From the NCBI RefSeq assembly GCF_018131105.1, contig NZ_JAFCJI010000001.1:2666001-2730000 (forward strand): a stretch of DNA of 64,000 nt. Reading direction: 5' to 3'. Under the pieces are notes generated by a model, which ran no database searches, was not told the origin of the DNA, and was given only the letters and a program-made list of their open reading frames with translations. Every line of letters begins with the position of its first letter. Positions within the stretch are counted from its first letter, which is position 1. Source of the stretch: Bradyrhizobium manausense (GTDB lineage: Bacteria > Pseudomonadota > Alphaproteobacteria > Rhizobiales > Xanthobacteraceae). Position numbers and translations under genes: made by a program. Shown one piece after another: positions 43,914-53,009 of this stretch.

Positions 43914-44894
43914 TCACTCGATCACCTCGCGGGCACTGATCAAGATGGACGGCGGTACCGAAAGACCCAGCTTCCTTGCCGTCTTGAGATTGATGACGAA
44001 ATCAAATTCCGTTGGCTGCTGCACCGGAAGCTCGCCGGGGCGCTCACCGCGGAAAATGCGGTCGACATACTCGGCGGCTTGACGGCACTGAAACACGCAG
44101 CTCGGTCCGTAGGCAGCCAGTCCACCCGCCGTCGCGAATTGACGAAAACCGTAAACGGCCGGCGATCGATATCGATCGGCAAGTTCGATGATGAAGTCGC
44201 GCTGGCGGGTCAGGAAGCCGTCCGGCGGAACGATGAGACCTCCATTCGGTCCAAGGCCGGAGATCACTGCTTCGATTTCTGCCGGCGTACGAACCTGAGC
44301 ATCAATTGTCTCCAAACCTGCACCGGCAGCGGCCTCTCTGACAGCGCCGAGAGTTTGCCTGGGGCCAGGGTTCTCGGGATTTGACAAGAAAGCTACGCGC
44401 GAGACATGCGGCGCCAGCTGCTTCAGAAGTCCCAGCCATTTGGCGCCAATCGACACCTCCATGGATGTGAACCCGGTCGCATTGCCACCGGGATGGGCGA
44501 GGCTTTGGACGAATCCTTGTGCTACGGGCTCGTAGATATAGACGAAGACAATCGGCAATTGCGGGATCGCTTGCAACAAGGCCTTCAAGGTCTGGCTGGT
44601 GCTGGTGACGACCACGTCCGGACGATGCGCAAGAAACTCGGCTATCGCGCTATTCGCACGCTCGGCGTTCGATATACGCCATCGCACGTCGATCATGAGG
44701 TTCTGTCCGACTTTCCAGCCCCGCTCTTCAAGGCCTTGCTTCAAAGCCTCGACGCTGTCTCTGGCTTCGGAGTCACCTTCTGCACCCGGCACAAGGACGG
44801 CGACTCGTCGAACCTGCTCGTCACGAGCTGTGGCCAGACAAGGCCATGCAGCAATGCCAAGACCCGCGAGTGTGACGAACTCCCGCCTTCTCAT
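43914..44894 (-). CDS. TrpX-like ABC substrate-binding protein (orphan)
   Basis: A 326-residue exported protein of the PF04392-type (ABC_sub_bind/TrpX) family: twin-arginine-like start M-R-R-R-E-F-V-T-L-A-G, mature start V-R-R-V-A-V-L-V-P-G, then P-V-V-V-T-S-T-S-Q and N-A-T-G-F-T. Such genes occur as multiple orphans without transporters in Bradyrhizobium. Ligand is unknown. It is divergent from the DUF3303 gene, with the FixK-type box in the gap. Confidence 0.85.
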   Translation of the reverse strand: MRRREFVTLAGLGIAAWPCLATARDEQVRRVAVLVPGAEGDSEARDSVEALKQGLEERGWKVGQNLMIDVRWRISNAERANSAIAEFLAHRPDVVVTSTSQTLKALLQAIPQLPIVFVYIYEPVAQGFVQSLAHPGGNATGFTSMEVSIGAKWLGLLKQLAPHVSRVAFLSNPENPGPRQTLGAVREAAAGAGLETIDAQVRTPAEIEAVISGLGPNGGLIVPPDGFLTRQRDFIIELADRYRSPAVYGFRQFATAGGLAAYGPSCVFQCRQAAEYVDRIFRGERPGELPVQQPTEFDFVINLKTARKLGLSVPPSILISAREVIE

Positions 44895-45049
44895 GTCTTG
44901 CCCTCCGGGTTGAGGAAAGCATCCATGAGCGCATTGGCGCGGTCAAGTCAGCGACGCCAGCCATAGGTCGGAGGAAAACCGTGAAGCGTGCAAATCGCGG
45001 CTTCCGCTCCACCCGGACAAGCCGACCTATGGATGTTTGCCTGGCTCCA

Positions 45050-45063
45050 TTGATTTGGATCAA
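45050..45063. promoter_or_regulatory. FixK/FNR box before the DUF3303 gene
   Basis: TTGATTTGGATCAA (45050-45063) is a perfect match to the FNR/FixK consensus TTGAT-N4-ATCAA. Its centre lies 72 bases before the ATG at 45129. A class II activator site at -41.5 would put a start of transcription near 45098, about 31 bases before the gene. In Bradyrhizobium, FixK2 drives microaerobic genes through this motif. It also lies in front of the divergent TrpX-like gene. Confidence 0.82.
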
Positions 45064-45128
45064 TCGCCGAATATCCGAACAAACTTACTGGCAAGGGGCT
45101 TATGTTGTTTCAGGTCTTTGGAGGAAAC

Positions 45129-45455
45129 ATGAAATACATGCTCGAGTACACTGTACGCACAGCAGGTCTTTCCCATGACCAGAACTTTGCGGGGTCGCAG
45201 TCACTTCTCACTGCGTTCAGCAAATGGAAGCCGGAGGAAGAGAAGGGTCTGACGATCCACGCCTTCGTTGCAAACCTGAGCGGACGGGGTGGTTATGTCC
45301 TGGTGGAGGCCAACGACCCCAAAACCATCACCACATTCGTTGCGAAGTACAACTTCTGGAATGACATCAGTGTTGTTCCTGTCATCGATATCAGCGAGTC
45401 GGTGCCGATCAACGCAAGTTCACTGGCGTGGGCGCAGAGCGCGTCAAGGAGCTGA
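45129..45455 (+). CDS. DUF3303 family protein
   Basis: A 108-residue protein starting M-K-Y-M-L-E-Y-T-V-R, with F-S-K-W-K-P-E-E, the G-R-G-G-Y-V-L-V-E-A-N strand and W-N-D-I-S-V-V-P-V-I near the end. This is the DUF3303 pattern, a dimeric ferredoxin-like fold. GGAGG lies seven bases before the ATG. The FixK-type box upstream suggests expression under low oxygen. A strong terminator follows. Function unknown. Confidence 0.82.
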   Translation: MKYMLEYTVRTAGLSHDQNFAGSQSLLTAFSKWKPEEEKGLTIHAFVANLSGRGGYVLVEANDPKTITTFVAKYNFWNDISVVPVIDISESVPINASSLAWAQSASRS

Positions 45456-45460
45456 CACGA

Positions 45461-45494
45461 CGCGCCCCGACAAGGTCATCGGGGCGCGCTTTTC
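45461..45494 (+). terminator. Rho-independent terminator after the DUF3303 gene
   Basis: CGCGCCCC (45461-45468) pairs with GGGGCGCG (45481-45488) around a 12-base loop and is followed by CTTTT. It starts just five bases after the stop codon. Confidence 0.85.
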
Positions 45495-45632
45495 CGATTG
45501 CTTCACGACGCGACAGCATAAGAGATGGTCTCTGTTATATCGGTCTCGGGTCTCAAGCGCCGGCGGCGGCACAGCCGGCGGCTCCGGTGCCTGGTTGCAT
45601 CGCTTCGCCTGGTTGATTGATCACGACGCAGT

Positions 45633-46859
45633 TCAGCGGCGTTGCGTGCCGTAGGTCGGCGGCGGCGCCTGCACTGTCGGCGCGGCCGCGGCAAACAGGT
45701 CTTCCTTGCTGCCGGTCATCGGCGGATAGATGCGCTTGCGGTTGATGGTCTGCTTGGTCGCCTTGGCAGCCTGACCCGTTGTCCGCACCTCGCGATCCCA
45801 GCCTTCCGTGTAGAGCGCGCCCCAGGCACCGAGATCGAGCACTGTCACGTACCAGTCGATCCGCAGCGGCAGCATCGGCCGGCCGGCGAGATCGGCCACC
45901 ACATTGTGGCCGGCGAAGCGACCCATGGGGCGGGCGAACTGGCAGGACATCACGGTCGGATGCAGGCCATCGACCACGCTGGAGGCGACGTCGCCGGCAG
46001 CGAAGACGCCGGGCACATCCGCGACCCGCATGAAGGGATCGACCAGCAGGCGTCCGAGGCGGTCGCGCGCGCCCGCGAAGCTTTCAGCCAGCCGGCTCGC
46101 ACGCATGCCGGCGCACCAGATCAACGTCTGTGTCGGGATGAACTCGCCCGAGCTCAGGCGAACGCCCGAAGCCTCGACGGACGCGACGCGCACGCCGAGC
46201 CGCGTCTCGACCTCGAGCGACGACAGCGCCGTCTCGATGACGGGACGCGCCTGCGCGCCGATCGTGGCGCCGACCGCGAGATTGGGATCGATCAGGATGA
46301 TGCGGCGGCTGCCTGACATGCCGGCGCGCACGAGCCGGTCAGGCATTTCGGCGGCAACCTCGATGCCGGTGAAGCCGGCGCCGACCACTGCGATCGTCGA
46401 CCGTCCCTGCGACGGCGCGCTGCGTGCAAGCGAGGTGAGGTGATCGTCCAGACGACGCGCCGCGGCAAAAGTGTCGACGTCGAATCCGTGCTCGGCGAGG
46501 CCCGGAATATTCGGCCGCATCACTTCGCTGCCGAGCGCAAGCACAAGACGATCGTAGCTCAGCGTCTCCTCGCCGCTGCTGGTGACCAGCGCGATCTGGC
46601 GCCGCGCCGGATCGACCGCCTCGACCTCGCCGATCCCGTGCGTGACGCCGATTGGATCGAGCAGTTGCGCAAGCGGCAGCGCCACCTCGCTGAGATCGAC
46701 CTCGTAATTGCGCACACGGATATTGTGGTAGGGATTTCGGTCGACGAGGTGGATCTCGATGTCGCGGCCGGCGTCGCCGATCTCGTCGCGCATGCGCGCG
46801 GCACCGATGGCCGCCCACAGACCCGCAAACCCGGCGCCGAGCACGACGATACGCGCCAT
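45633..46859 (-). CDS. NAD(P)/FAD-dependent oxidoreductase, NDH-2-like
   Basis: A 408-residue flavoprotein. The N-terminal FAD motif is V-V-L-G-A-G-F-A-G-L-W-A-A and the second nucleotide site V-V-G-A-G-F-T-G-I-E-V-A-A. The FAD-closing motif is V-F-A-A-G-D-V-A. The family is type II NADH dehydrogenase or sulfide:quinone-like. The lack of the paired redox cysteines argues for an NADH:quinone role. It lies 112 bases downstream of an AraC regulator on the same strand. Confidence 0.88.
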   Translation of the reverse strand: MARIVVLGAGFAGLWAAIGAARMRDEIGDAGRDIEIHLVDRNPYHNIRVRNYEVDLSEVALPLAQLLDPIGVTHGIGEVEAVDPARRQIALVTSSGEETLSYDRLVLALGSEVMRPNIPGLAEHGFDVDTFAAARRLDDHLTSLARSAPSQGRSTIAVVGAGFTGIEVAAEMPDRLVRAGMSGSRRIILIDPNLAVGATIGAQARPVIETALSSLEVETRLGVRVASVEASGVRLSSGEFIPTQTLIWCAGMRASRLAESFAGARDRLGRLLVDPFMRVADVPGVFAAGDVASSVVDGLHPTVMSCQFARPMGRFAGHNVVADLAGRPMLPLRIDWYVTVLDLGAWGALYTEGWDREVRTTGQAAKATKQTINRKRIYPPMTGSKEDLFAAAAPTVQAPPPTYGTQRR

Positions 46860-46971
46860 GTCCGTTGACTTCGCTCTTCCCTGTCATCTGGCGGTCTACG
46901 CCGCAGAAACAGATATAGCTCATTCAGCCGGATCGACCAAACACGACCGTGCCGCCGGGCAACGGGCGCGC

Positions 46972-47931
46972 TCAGGCCTCGCGCAATTCGGACGGTGTCC
47001 CACCAAAGCGCTTGCGGAAGGCGCGGTTGAAATAGGACAGATCCGAGAAGCCCGAGGAATGCGCGATGTCGCTGATCTTGCGCGCCCGCGCGCGGGGATC
47101 GCCGAGCAGTTTTCGCGCCAGCAACAGGCGCTGCTCCAGCACGAATTCAGTAAAGGTGGTGCCGGCCTGCTCGAACAGCCGCTGCGCCTGGCGCGGGCTC
47201 AGCCCTGAGCGGGTGGCGACCTCGGACAGGCAGAGATCGTTGCGGCCGAGTGCGGCCATCACGTCGGCGCGCATGAGATCGAGGCGGGCCGCGGCATGGC
47301 CGCGACCGCGTGCGAGCGCGGCGTGCTCGGCGTCGGTGCCGAGCAGCAGGCCGACGAGATCGACCATATGCTGCGCGGTCAGGCGCTGGCCGACGGCGTC
47401 GAGATGCGGCGCGTGATGGGCGGCAAGCGCGTGATAGCGGAAGATGGTCTCGGCGACCGCGCCGTCGGACAGCACTTGCGACAGCTTCTCCTCGGCGCGC
47501 GGATTGATGTCCAGCAGCGCGCGGCGCGGCATGCGGATGGTGGTGAAGCGGTTCTCGTCGGTGTGACCGACGCCGCCGGTGATGCTCATGTCGGCCAGCA
47601 CCATCTGCTCCGGTGCAAGCTCGACGGTATGACCATTTTGCCGGACGCTGACGAGGCCGGCATGCGCGGCGATCAGCACGAGATCGTCGCTGCCGTCGGC
47701 GAGACCGCTCTGCGTGCGCGAGTAATGCGCGGAGGCACCCTCGGGAATGGCAAGCGCGATGTTGTCGACCATGCTGACCTGCAGCCGGCAATCGATGCTG
47801 TCGCCATGGCTCGGCCCGATCTCGAGCCCACAGGATCCCAGAGCCCGCTCGCGCCAATGTTCGAACGCCGGCCCCTGCGGCAGGCCAGCATATTGGTGGA
47901 TAAAGATGCCCGGTGGCTTGGCTGCGTCCAT
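46972..47931 (-). CDS. AraC family transcriptional regulator
   Basis: A 319-residue regulator: an N-terminal AraC-binding-domain-14-like ligand domain and a C-terminal double HTH. The first HTH has L-S-E-V-A-T-R-S-G-L-S-P-R-Q-A-Q-R-L-F; the second, I-S-D-I-A-H-S-S-G-F-S-D-L-S-Y-F-N-R-A-F-, ends in the AraC signature. It sits immediately upstream of the NDH-2-like gene, a likely target. ATG at 47931 follows GGAGAGGGG. Confidence 0.92.
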   Translation of the reverse strand: MDAAKPPGIFIHQYAGLPQGPAFEHWRERALGSCGLEIGPSHGDSIDCRLQVSMVDNIALAIPEGASAHYSRTQSGLADGSDDLVLIAAHAGLVSVRQNGHTVELAPEQMVLADMSITGGVGHTDENRFTTIRMPRRALLDINPRAEEKLSQVLSDGAVAETIFRYHALAAHHAPHLDAVGQRLTAQHMVDLVGLLLGTDAEHAALARGRGHAAARLDLMRADVMAALGRNDLCLSEVATRSGLSPRQAQRLFEQAGTTFTEFVLEQRLLLARKLLGDPRARARKISDIAHSSGFSDLSYFNRAFRKRFGGTPSELREA

Positions 47932-48090
47932 CTGATTTCGAGCCCCTCTCCGGCACCATGATCGGCCGTGCCGACTGCAAATTCCGGGCATTTGACGCCG
48001 CGAAACGGATAGAGGTTCAAATCAGGGACGGATTCAGCGGGACTTGTCGGATTGCGACGACGGCATGGACCGTGGCGACAGAAACGGCGG

Positions 48091-49176
48091 CTACTTCTTC
48101 GCGGGAACCTGCGGCTGGGACGGGGGCACAGTCTCGATCAGCTTGCCGGAAAACACCGGCGCCGAGGTCGGCTGGCCGTTGGGCGAGCCGCCCGACTGCT
48201 CGACGGTGACTGCATAGGTGGCGCCATTGACGACATCGGCGTCGTAGCCGGCGAGCACCGGGCGCGCCGTGAAGTCGCCACCGCCGATCACGCCCAGCGA
48301 GCGCGGGCGCGGCAGCTTGTCGGAGATCAGCCAGAGCTCGAAGCTCTTGCCCGGCTCCGGCGTCGCGCCGACCTTGCGCACCGTGAAGTTCTTGGTCGCG
48401 CCATCGATGGTGAGGATGAAGGCGGGACCGCCGCTCTGCCCCTGCAACAGCGCGACATATTGCGCGGGCAAAGATACCGGCGCGGCCGGCGTCTTGACCT
48501 CGACCGTCTGAATGCGCGGCACGGGCCGCAACGCGCCAGGCAGTGCATTCGGCTGGAATATCTGAAGCGACAGCGTCACCAGCAGCACGGCCGCGAGCGC
48601 GCCCACGGCGGAGGCAATCGTGCGCCAGCGCTTCACGCGGGCCTCGAGATAGATCACGTTGCTGTCGTCGACGACCGGAGCCGGCGTCACCGGCGTCACG
48701 GCCGGATCGGGCGCATGGGTCTGCGGCACGAATTGCGGCGGGAAGATCGGAACGGCCTCGTAATCGGGTCGGTGCTCCGGTTGCTCCGCATCCGGCGACG
48801 GCGCTTCCGGCGCTGGAGGCTCTACGCTTGCTGACTCTGTCGGTGCAGATTCAGGCGATGAAGGCTCCGGTGAAGAGAGCTCCGGCAGTGGTGGTGACGG
48901 CGCGGCCGACAGCACCGGCGGTGCCGCAAGCGAATCCTGCGAGGATAGCGTCTGCGCGATCTCGCGCTTGATGTTCTCCCACACGATCGGCCGCGGCTCG
49001 ATCGTGCCGACCATCTGGTTGAGGACCCCGAGCCGGTATTCCCACGCCTGCACGATTGCGGCGAACTCCGGGTCCACCGCCATCATGGTCGCGACCTGCG
49101 CGCGCTCGTCGGCATCGAGCGTGCCGAGCGCGTATTCCGCGGCGAGCGCGATATGGTCCTCGCTGTAGGCCATCAA
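48091..49176 (-). CDS. Anti-sigma factor (RskA type)
   Basis: A 361-residue membrane protein. The N-terminal 90 cytoplasmic residues follow the anti-sigma pattern (H-I-A-L-A-A-E-Y-A-L-G-T-L-D-A-D-E-R) and should bind the sigma factor. A long Pro/Ser/Glu-rich linker (about 95-180) leads to one TM helix (about 186-206). The periplasmic RskA domain includes F-E-L-W-L-I and L-G-V-I-G. It follows the ECF sigma gene by 34 bases. Confidence 0.92.
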   Translation of the reverse strand: MMAYSEDHIALAAEYALGTLDADERAQVATMMAVDPEFAAIVQAWEYRLGVLNQMVGTIEPRPIVWENIKREIAQTLSSQDSLAAPPVLSAAPSPPLPELSSPEPSSPESAPTESASVEPPAPEAPSPDAEQPEHRPDYEAVPIFPPQFVPQTHAPDPAVTPVTPAPVVDDSNVIYLEARVKRWRTIASAVGALAAVLLVTLSLQIFQPNALPGALRPVPRIQTVEVKTPAAPVSLPAQYVALLQGQSGGPAFILTIDGATKNFTVRKVGATPEPGKSFELWLISDKLPRPRSLGVIGGGDFTARPVLAGYDADVVNGATYAVTVEQSGGSPNGQPTSAPVFSGKLIETVPPSQPQVPAKK

Positions 49177-49210
49177 TTGCAGTCCAACACCATCCTCGTC
49201 GTCGAAACGC

Positions 49211-49756
49211 TCACAGTCCGAGACACTCCCGGATATCCAGCATGCTGCGCCGGAGCCACGTCTTCACCGTGTTGACGGGCGCCGCGAATTTCTCCGCCAA
49301 TTGCTCGCGGCTCCAGCCATTGTAGTACGCGAGAAGCACGAGCCTCTGACGGTCCGGCTCGAGCCGGCCAACGCATTCCAGCAGCCGCTTCAACTCCTCG
49401 GTCATCTCCCGGCGCGCCAGGGGATCGGGACTGTCGGCGGCGACGTCCATCGCCTGCGGCTCCTCCTCGAGGGAGGCCTCCGTCTTCTTGCGCACGACAT
49501 CGATGGCGCGGTTGCGCGCGATCGAGGCCATCCACGTGATCGGCGATGACAGCACCGGATTGAACTGGCCGGCGTTGTTCCAGATCTTGACGTAGGTCTC
49601 CTGAATGACCTCCTCTGCGAGATCCTGTCGACGCAAGATACGGAGGACGACGCCATAGAGTTTCGCGCGCGTGGCGGCGTAGAGGCGCTCGAACGCGGCC
49701 TGATCGCGCTTCGCCACCGCCTCGATCAGCCCGACCAGCTCTGCTGGCGTCAGCAT
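49211..49756 (-). CDS. ECF sigma factor with RskA partner
   Basis: A 181-residue sigma factor of the SigK-like ECF class: region 2 L-Y-G-V-V-L-R-I-L-R-R-Q-D-L-A-E-E-V-I-Q-E-T and I-A-R-N-R-A-I-D-V-V-R-K, region 4 L-A-Y-Y-N-G-W-S-R-E-Q-L-A-E-K-F-A-A-P-V-N-T-V-K-T-W. The downstream gene encodes its likely anti-sigma factor. The module would respond to an envelope or oxidative signal. Confidence 0.94.
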   Translation of the reverse strand: MLTPAELVGLIEAVAKRDQAAFERLYAATRAKLYGVVLRILRRQDLAEEVIQETYVKIWNNAGQFNPVLSSPITWMASIARNRAIDVVRKKTEASLEEEPQAMDVAADSPDPLARREMTEELKRLLECVGRLEPDRQRLVLLAYYNGWSREQLAEKFAAPVNTVKTWLRRSMLDIRECLGL

Positions 49757-49873
49757 TCAGCCCCCCAACGCGCGGCCCCGTCGCATCCGCGCGGACCCCT
49801 GCACTGCATTACCATAGCGCGCGGCCAAGCCGGTCACCAAGTGGCGGCGCGCCATGTTGTGGACAGCGCACGC

Positions 49874-49899
49874 AAAAACCCGGACCTTGCGGGTCCGGG
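49874..49899 (-). terminator. Rho-independent terminator of fliI-fliJ
   Basis: CCCGGACC (49879-49886) and GGTCCGGG (49892-49899) form an 8-bp stem with a five-base loop. On the minus strand it is followed by TTTTT (plus-strand A run, 49874-49878). It lies 37 bases after the fliJ stop. Confidence 0.88.
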
Positions 49900-49935
49900 C
49901 TCGCAAATTCTCAAGCTTTTGGTGCCGGCTGCCGC

Positions 49936-50355
49936 TTACGCGACGGCGCCGATGCGGGAACGCATCAAGCCGATGCTGTCGAGATCGGCCTGCTCGCGGG
50001 CATTTTCCTCGGCGCGCTCGCGGGCCTGGTCGCGCTCGTCCAGGAGCTCGACCTTCTTGAGTTCCTCGAAGGCTTCGCCGAGCGCGGCCTTGGCTTCCTC
50101 GAGCTGGCCCTTCAGCTCGTCGGCCGAGCGGGTCAGGTTCTCGCGGCGCTGGATGGCGGCCTTGGCATAGGTCGGATAGGCGAAATGCGAGGGATCGTTG
50201 ATCCCGGCGCGGTCCTGCTCGGTCTGGATCTCGCGTTCAAGATCGACCGACATCCGCTGGAAATCGGCGATCATGGACTCGATCTGGGCGACCCGGCGGC
50301 GCTTCTCGTCGACCTGAAACTTCTTCAGGCGAATGAGGGTATCACGTGACTTCAT
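49936..50355 (-). CDS. fliJ: Flagellar export chaperone FliJ
   Basis: A 139-residue coiled-coil protein beginning M-K-S-R-D-T-L-I-R-L-K-K-F-Q-V-D-E-K-R. It is rich in Glu, Arg and Ala heptads with E-L-K-G-Q-L-E-E-A. Its position directly after fliI fits the FliJ stalk of the flagellar export ATPase. Sequence is poorly conserved in the family, so context carries part of the call. Confidence 0.9.
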   Translation of the reverse strand: MKSRDTLIRLKKFQVDEKRRRVAQIESMIADFQRMSVDLEREIQTEQDRAGINDPSHFAYPTYAKAAIQRRENLTRSADELKGQLEEAKAALGEAFEELKKVELLDERDQARERAEENAREQADLDSIGLMRSRIGAVA

Positions 50356-50476
50356 CGACTCGTACTCCCCAGAAGTCCCTTAGCTGCACGTGGGACGGCA
50401 CCGGTCTCCCCACAGTCCCCGTGAGGGCCAAGACCGGCTCTGCTACTCTGTGGGAAGGGATGATGACGGGACAAAG

Positions 50477-51802
50477 TTAGCGTTCCGTTTCCAAATTACC
50501 GAGGATTTGCGCCAACTGGTGGTAGCCGTCGGCCAATGACGCATTTTCATCCTTGCGCTGGCGCAGGAAGGCCTCCAGCGGCTCGTGCAGCCGGATCGCC
50601 TCGTCGACCTCGGGGCTGGAGCCGGCCCGATAGGCTCCCAGCCGGATCAGTTCCTCCATGTCGGCATAGGTCGCCATGACCGCCCGCGCCTTCTGGATGG
50701 TCGGCCAGAACTGCGGGTCGGCCGATTTCGGCATGGTGCGGGAGACGGATTTGAGGATGTTGATGGCGGGGTAGCGGCCGCGCTCTGCGATCGAGCGCTG
50801 CATCACGATATGGCCGTCGAGGATGCCGCGGACAGCATCCGCGATCGGCTCGTTGTGATCGTCGCCGTCGACCAGCACGGTGAAGATCGCCGTGATGGCG
50901 CCCTCGCCCAGGCCCGGGCCGGCGCGCTCCAAGAGCTTCGGCAGCTCGGTGAAGACGGTCGGGGTGTAGCCCTTGGCGGTCGGCGGCTCGCCGGCGGACA
51001 GGCCGATCTCGCGCTGGGCCATGGCGAAGCGCGTCACCGAATCCATCAGGCAGAGAACGTCCTGGCCCTCGTCGCGAAAATATTCGGCGACCGCGAGCGT
51101 CAGATAGGCGGCCTGCCGCCGCATCAGCGCCGGCTCGTCGGAGGTCGCAACCACCACGACGGAGCGCGCCAGTCCCTCTTCGCCGAGGTCGTCCTGCAGG
51201 AATTCCTGCACCTCACGGCCGCGTTCGCCGATCAGCCCGATGACGCTGACGGCGGCATCGACGTTGCGCGCGAGCATCGACAGCAGCACCGATTTGCCGA
51301 CTCCGGAGCCGGCGAAGATGCCCATGCGCTGGCCGCGGCAGCAGGTGAGAAAGGTGTTCATCGCGCGCACGCCGAGATCCAGCGGCGCGCCGACGCGCTT
51401 GCGCGAATGCGCCGGCGGCGGCGAATTGCGATATGGCATCGGCGAGGCGCCCTGGGGCAACGGCCCCTTGCCGTCGATCGGCTCGCCCAGCGCATTGACG
51501 ACGCGGCCGAGCCAGGCCGATGACGGCCGCACCTGATTGGCGGCATTGGCGATGACGGCCTTGCAGCCGCGCCGCACGCCGTCGAGGCCGGCGAACGGCA
51601 TCACGACGGCGTTGTTGCCGGAGAAGCCGATCACCTCGCATGGGATGGATCGGTTGCCGCCAGTCTCGATCACGAGCCGCGCGCCGACCGACATCGCGTG
51701 GATCGGGCCGGCCACCTCGACCATCAGCCCGCGAACGCCGACCACACGGCCATAGATATTGACGCCGTCGATATCGCCGATCTGTTCAGCCAGAGCCTTC
51801 AT
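50477..51802 (-). CDS. fliI: Flagellum-specific ATP synthase FliI
   Basis: The hexameric ATPase of the flagellar type III export apparatus; 441 residues. Walker A is G-S-G-V-G-K-S (165-171), in the F-A-G-S-G-V-G-K-S form typical of FliI; the [11 protein letters not shown] segment carries Walker B and the family signature. It is followed by fliJ after 121 bases and reads divergently from ctrA, an arrangement also known from other alphaproteobacteria. Confidence 0.96.
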   Translation of the reverse strand: MKALAEQIGDIDGVNIYGRVVGVRGLMVEVAGPIHAMSVGARLVIETGGNRSIPCEVIGFSGNNAVVMPFAGLDGVRRGCKAVIANAANQVRPSSAWLGRVVNALGEPIDGKGPLPQGASPMPYRNSPPPAHSRKRVGAPLDLGVRAMNTFLTCCRGQRMGIFAGSGVGKSVLLSMLARNVDAAVSVIGLIGERGREVQEFLQDDLGEEGLARSVVVVATSDEPALMRRQAAYLTLAVAEYFRDEGQDVLCLMDSVTRFAMAQREIGLSAGEPPTAKGYTPTVFTELPKLLERAGPGLGEGAITAIFTVLVDGDDHNEPIADAVRGILDGHIVMQRSIAERGRYPAINILKSVSRTMPKSADPQFWPTIQKARAVMATYADMEELIRLGAYRAGSSPEVDEAIRLHEPLEAFLRQRKDENASLADGYHQLAQILGNLETER

Positions 51803-51849
51803 TAGAGGGCCTTCATAGCGGCACGCGCCTTCCTGATCGGGGCCTTCAT
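51802..51849 (-). CDS. 15-codon leader frame coupled to fliI
   Basis: A mini-frame, [15 protein letters not shown], ends in TAA whose last A is the first base of the fliI ATG (TAATG). The fliI N-terminus is M-K-A-L, so ATGAAGGC is present three times in 55 bases (minus strand: 51849, 51816, 51802). This may be translational coupling or a remnant of start-region duplication. Whether it is translated is unknown. Confidence 0.4.
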   Translation of the reverse strand: MKAPIRKARAAMKAL

Positions 51850-52218
51850 GGCGAAACCCTTAAATTTCGCCATATTTCTGAACGGCGCTTAACTTCGTGT
51901 TTACCCGCATCGTTAATCATTGCGTCACTGTCTTTGTGACTGAGCGTGGCTCCCCTTCAGAAGAAGGCTGAGTCGCGGGAGTCGGTTAGGCCCGTCTCTT
52001 AAAGTGGAACTTGAACGGAGCCGGATAACGAAAGCTGCTTCACACGCAAGACCTTAGGGCGATTCGAGAAAAATTGCACCGGGGGGACTTGCGTTCCAGA
52101 ATCAGGATTTGTTAACCATCTGTTGTCAGGATCCGAATCAGTTGTTCAAAGGCGTTTTGTTGAGTGCCGCGAATGCGGCCGACCTGACGCCCAGGAGCGG
52201 CGACTATGGGGAACTGGC
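51803..52218. promoter_or_regulatory. fliI-ctrA divergent control region
   Basis: The 416-base region serves fliI (minus) and ctrA (plus). Three GANTC sites (52061-52065, 52099-52103, 52135-52139), targets of the CcrM methylase, lie within 160 bases of the ctrA start. TTAACCAT (52112-52119) matches a CtrA half-site, and TTAA-N7-TTTA (51889-51903) is a near CtrA box. A perfect 9-bp inverted repeat, ATGGCGAAA and TTTCGCCAT (51848-51856 and 51865-51873), sits near fliI. Together these suggest methylation-sensitive, self-regulated expression as known for Caulobacter ctrA. Confidence 0.75.
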
Positions 52219-52920
52219 ATGCGCGTTTTGCTGATTGAAGATGACAGCGCCGTCGCGCAGTCGATCGAGCTGATGCTGAAGTCTGAGAGCTTCAACGTCT
52301 ACACGACCGATTTGGGGGAAGAAGGCGTCGATCTCGGTAAGTTATACGATTACGACATTATCCTTCTCGACCTCAACCTGCCGGACATGTCGGGCTACGA
52401 CGTGCTCAAGCAGCTTCGGGTCTCCAAGATCAAGACACCGATCCTGATCCTCTCCGGCCTCGCCGGCATCGAGGACAAGGTCAAAGGTCTCGGCGTCGGC
52501 GCCGACGACTACATGACCAAACCCTTCCACAAGGACGAGCTGGTTGCCCGCATCCATGCGATCGTGCGCCGCTCCAAGGGTCACGCCCAGTCGGTCATCC
52601 AGACCGGCGACCTCGTCGTCAACCTCGACACCAAGACGGTCGAAGTCGGCGGCCAGCGCGTGCACCTGACCGGCAAGGAATACCAGATGCTGGAGCTGCT
52701 CTCGCTCCGCAAGGGTACGACCCTCACCAAGGAAATGTTCCTCAACCACCTCTATGGCGGCATGGACGAGCCCGAGCTGAAGATCATCGACGTCTTCATC
52801 TGCAAGCTCCGCAAGAAGCTGGCCAACGCTTCCGAGGGACGCAACTTCATCGAGACCGTGTGGGGCCGCGGCTACGTGCTGCGCGAGCCGCACGAGCACG
52901 AAGAGCGCATCCCCGCCTGA
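52219..52920 (+). CDS. ctrA: Cell cycle response regulator CtrA
   Basis: An OmpR/PhoB-type regulator of 233 residues that controls replication initiation, division and motility genes in alphaproteobacteria. The receiver domain begins M-R-V-L-L-I-E-D-D; the phosphoacceptor is D51 in I-I-L-L-D-L-N-L-P, at the same number as in Caulobacter. The output domain has the CtrA-specific [11 protein letters not shown] and ends [14 protein letters not shown] at 52219 is taken because the receiver fold starts at once. A strong terminator follows. Confidence 0.98.
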   Translation: MRVLLIEDDSAVAQSIELMLKSESFNVYTTDLGEEGVDLGKLYDYDIILLDLNLPDMSGYDVLKQLRVSKIKTPILILSGLAGIEDKVKGLGVGADDYMTKPFHKDELVARIHAIVRRSKGHAQSVIQTGDLVVNLDTKTVEVGGQRVHLTGKEYQMLELLSLRKGTTLTKEMFLNHLYGGMDEPELKIIDVFICKLRKKLANASEGRNFIETVWGRGYVLREPHEHEERIPA

Positions 52921-52969
52921 TCCTGGGTTTACCCGCGAGCCCTCCCGGGCTCGCTCCTCCCAGCCTGGA

Positions 52970-52995
52970 CCCCGCCGCAAATGGCGGGGTTTTGT
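52970..52995 (+). terminator. Rho-independent terminator of ctrA
   Basis: CCCCGCC (52970-52976) and GGCGGGG (52983-52989) form a 7-bp stem with a six-base loop, followed by TTTTG. It starts 50 bases after the ctrA stop. Confidence 0.88.
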
Positions 52996-53009
52996 TGTTT
53001 GGGGCTTCG

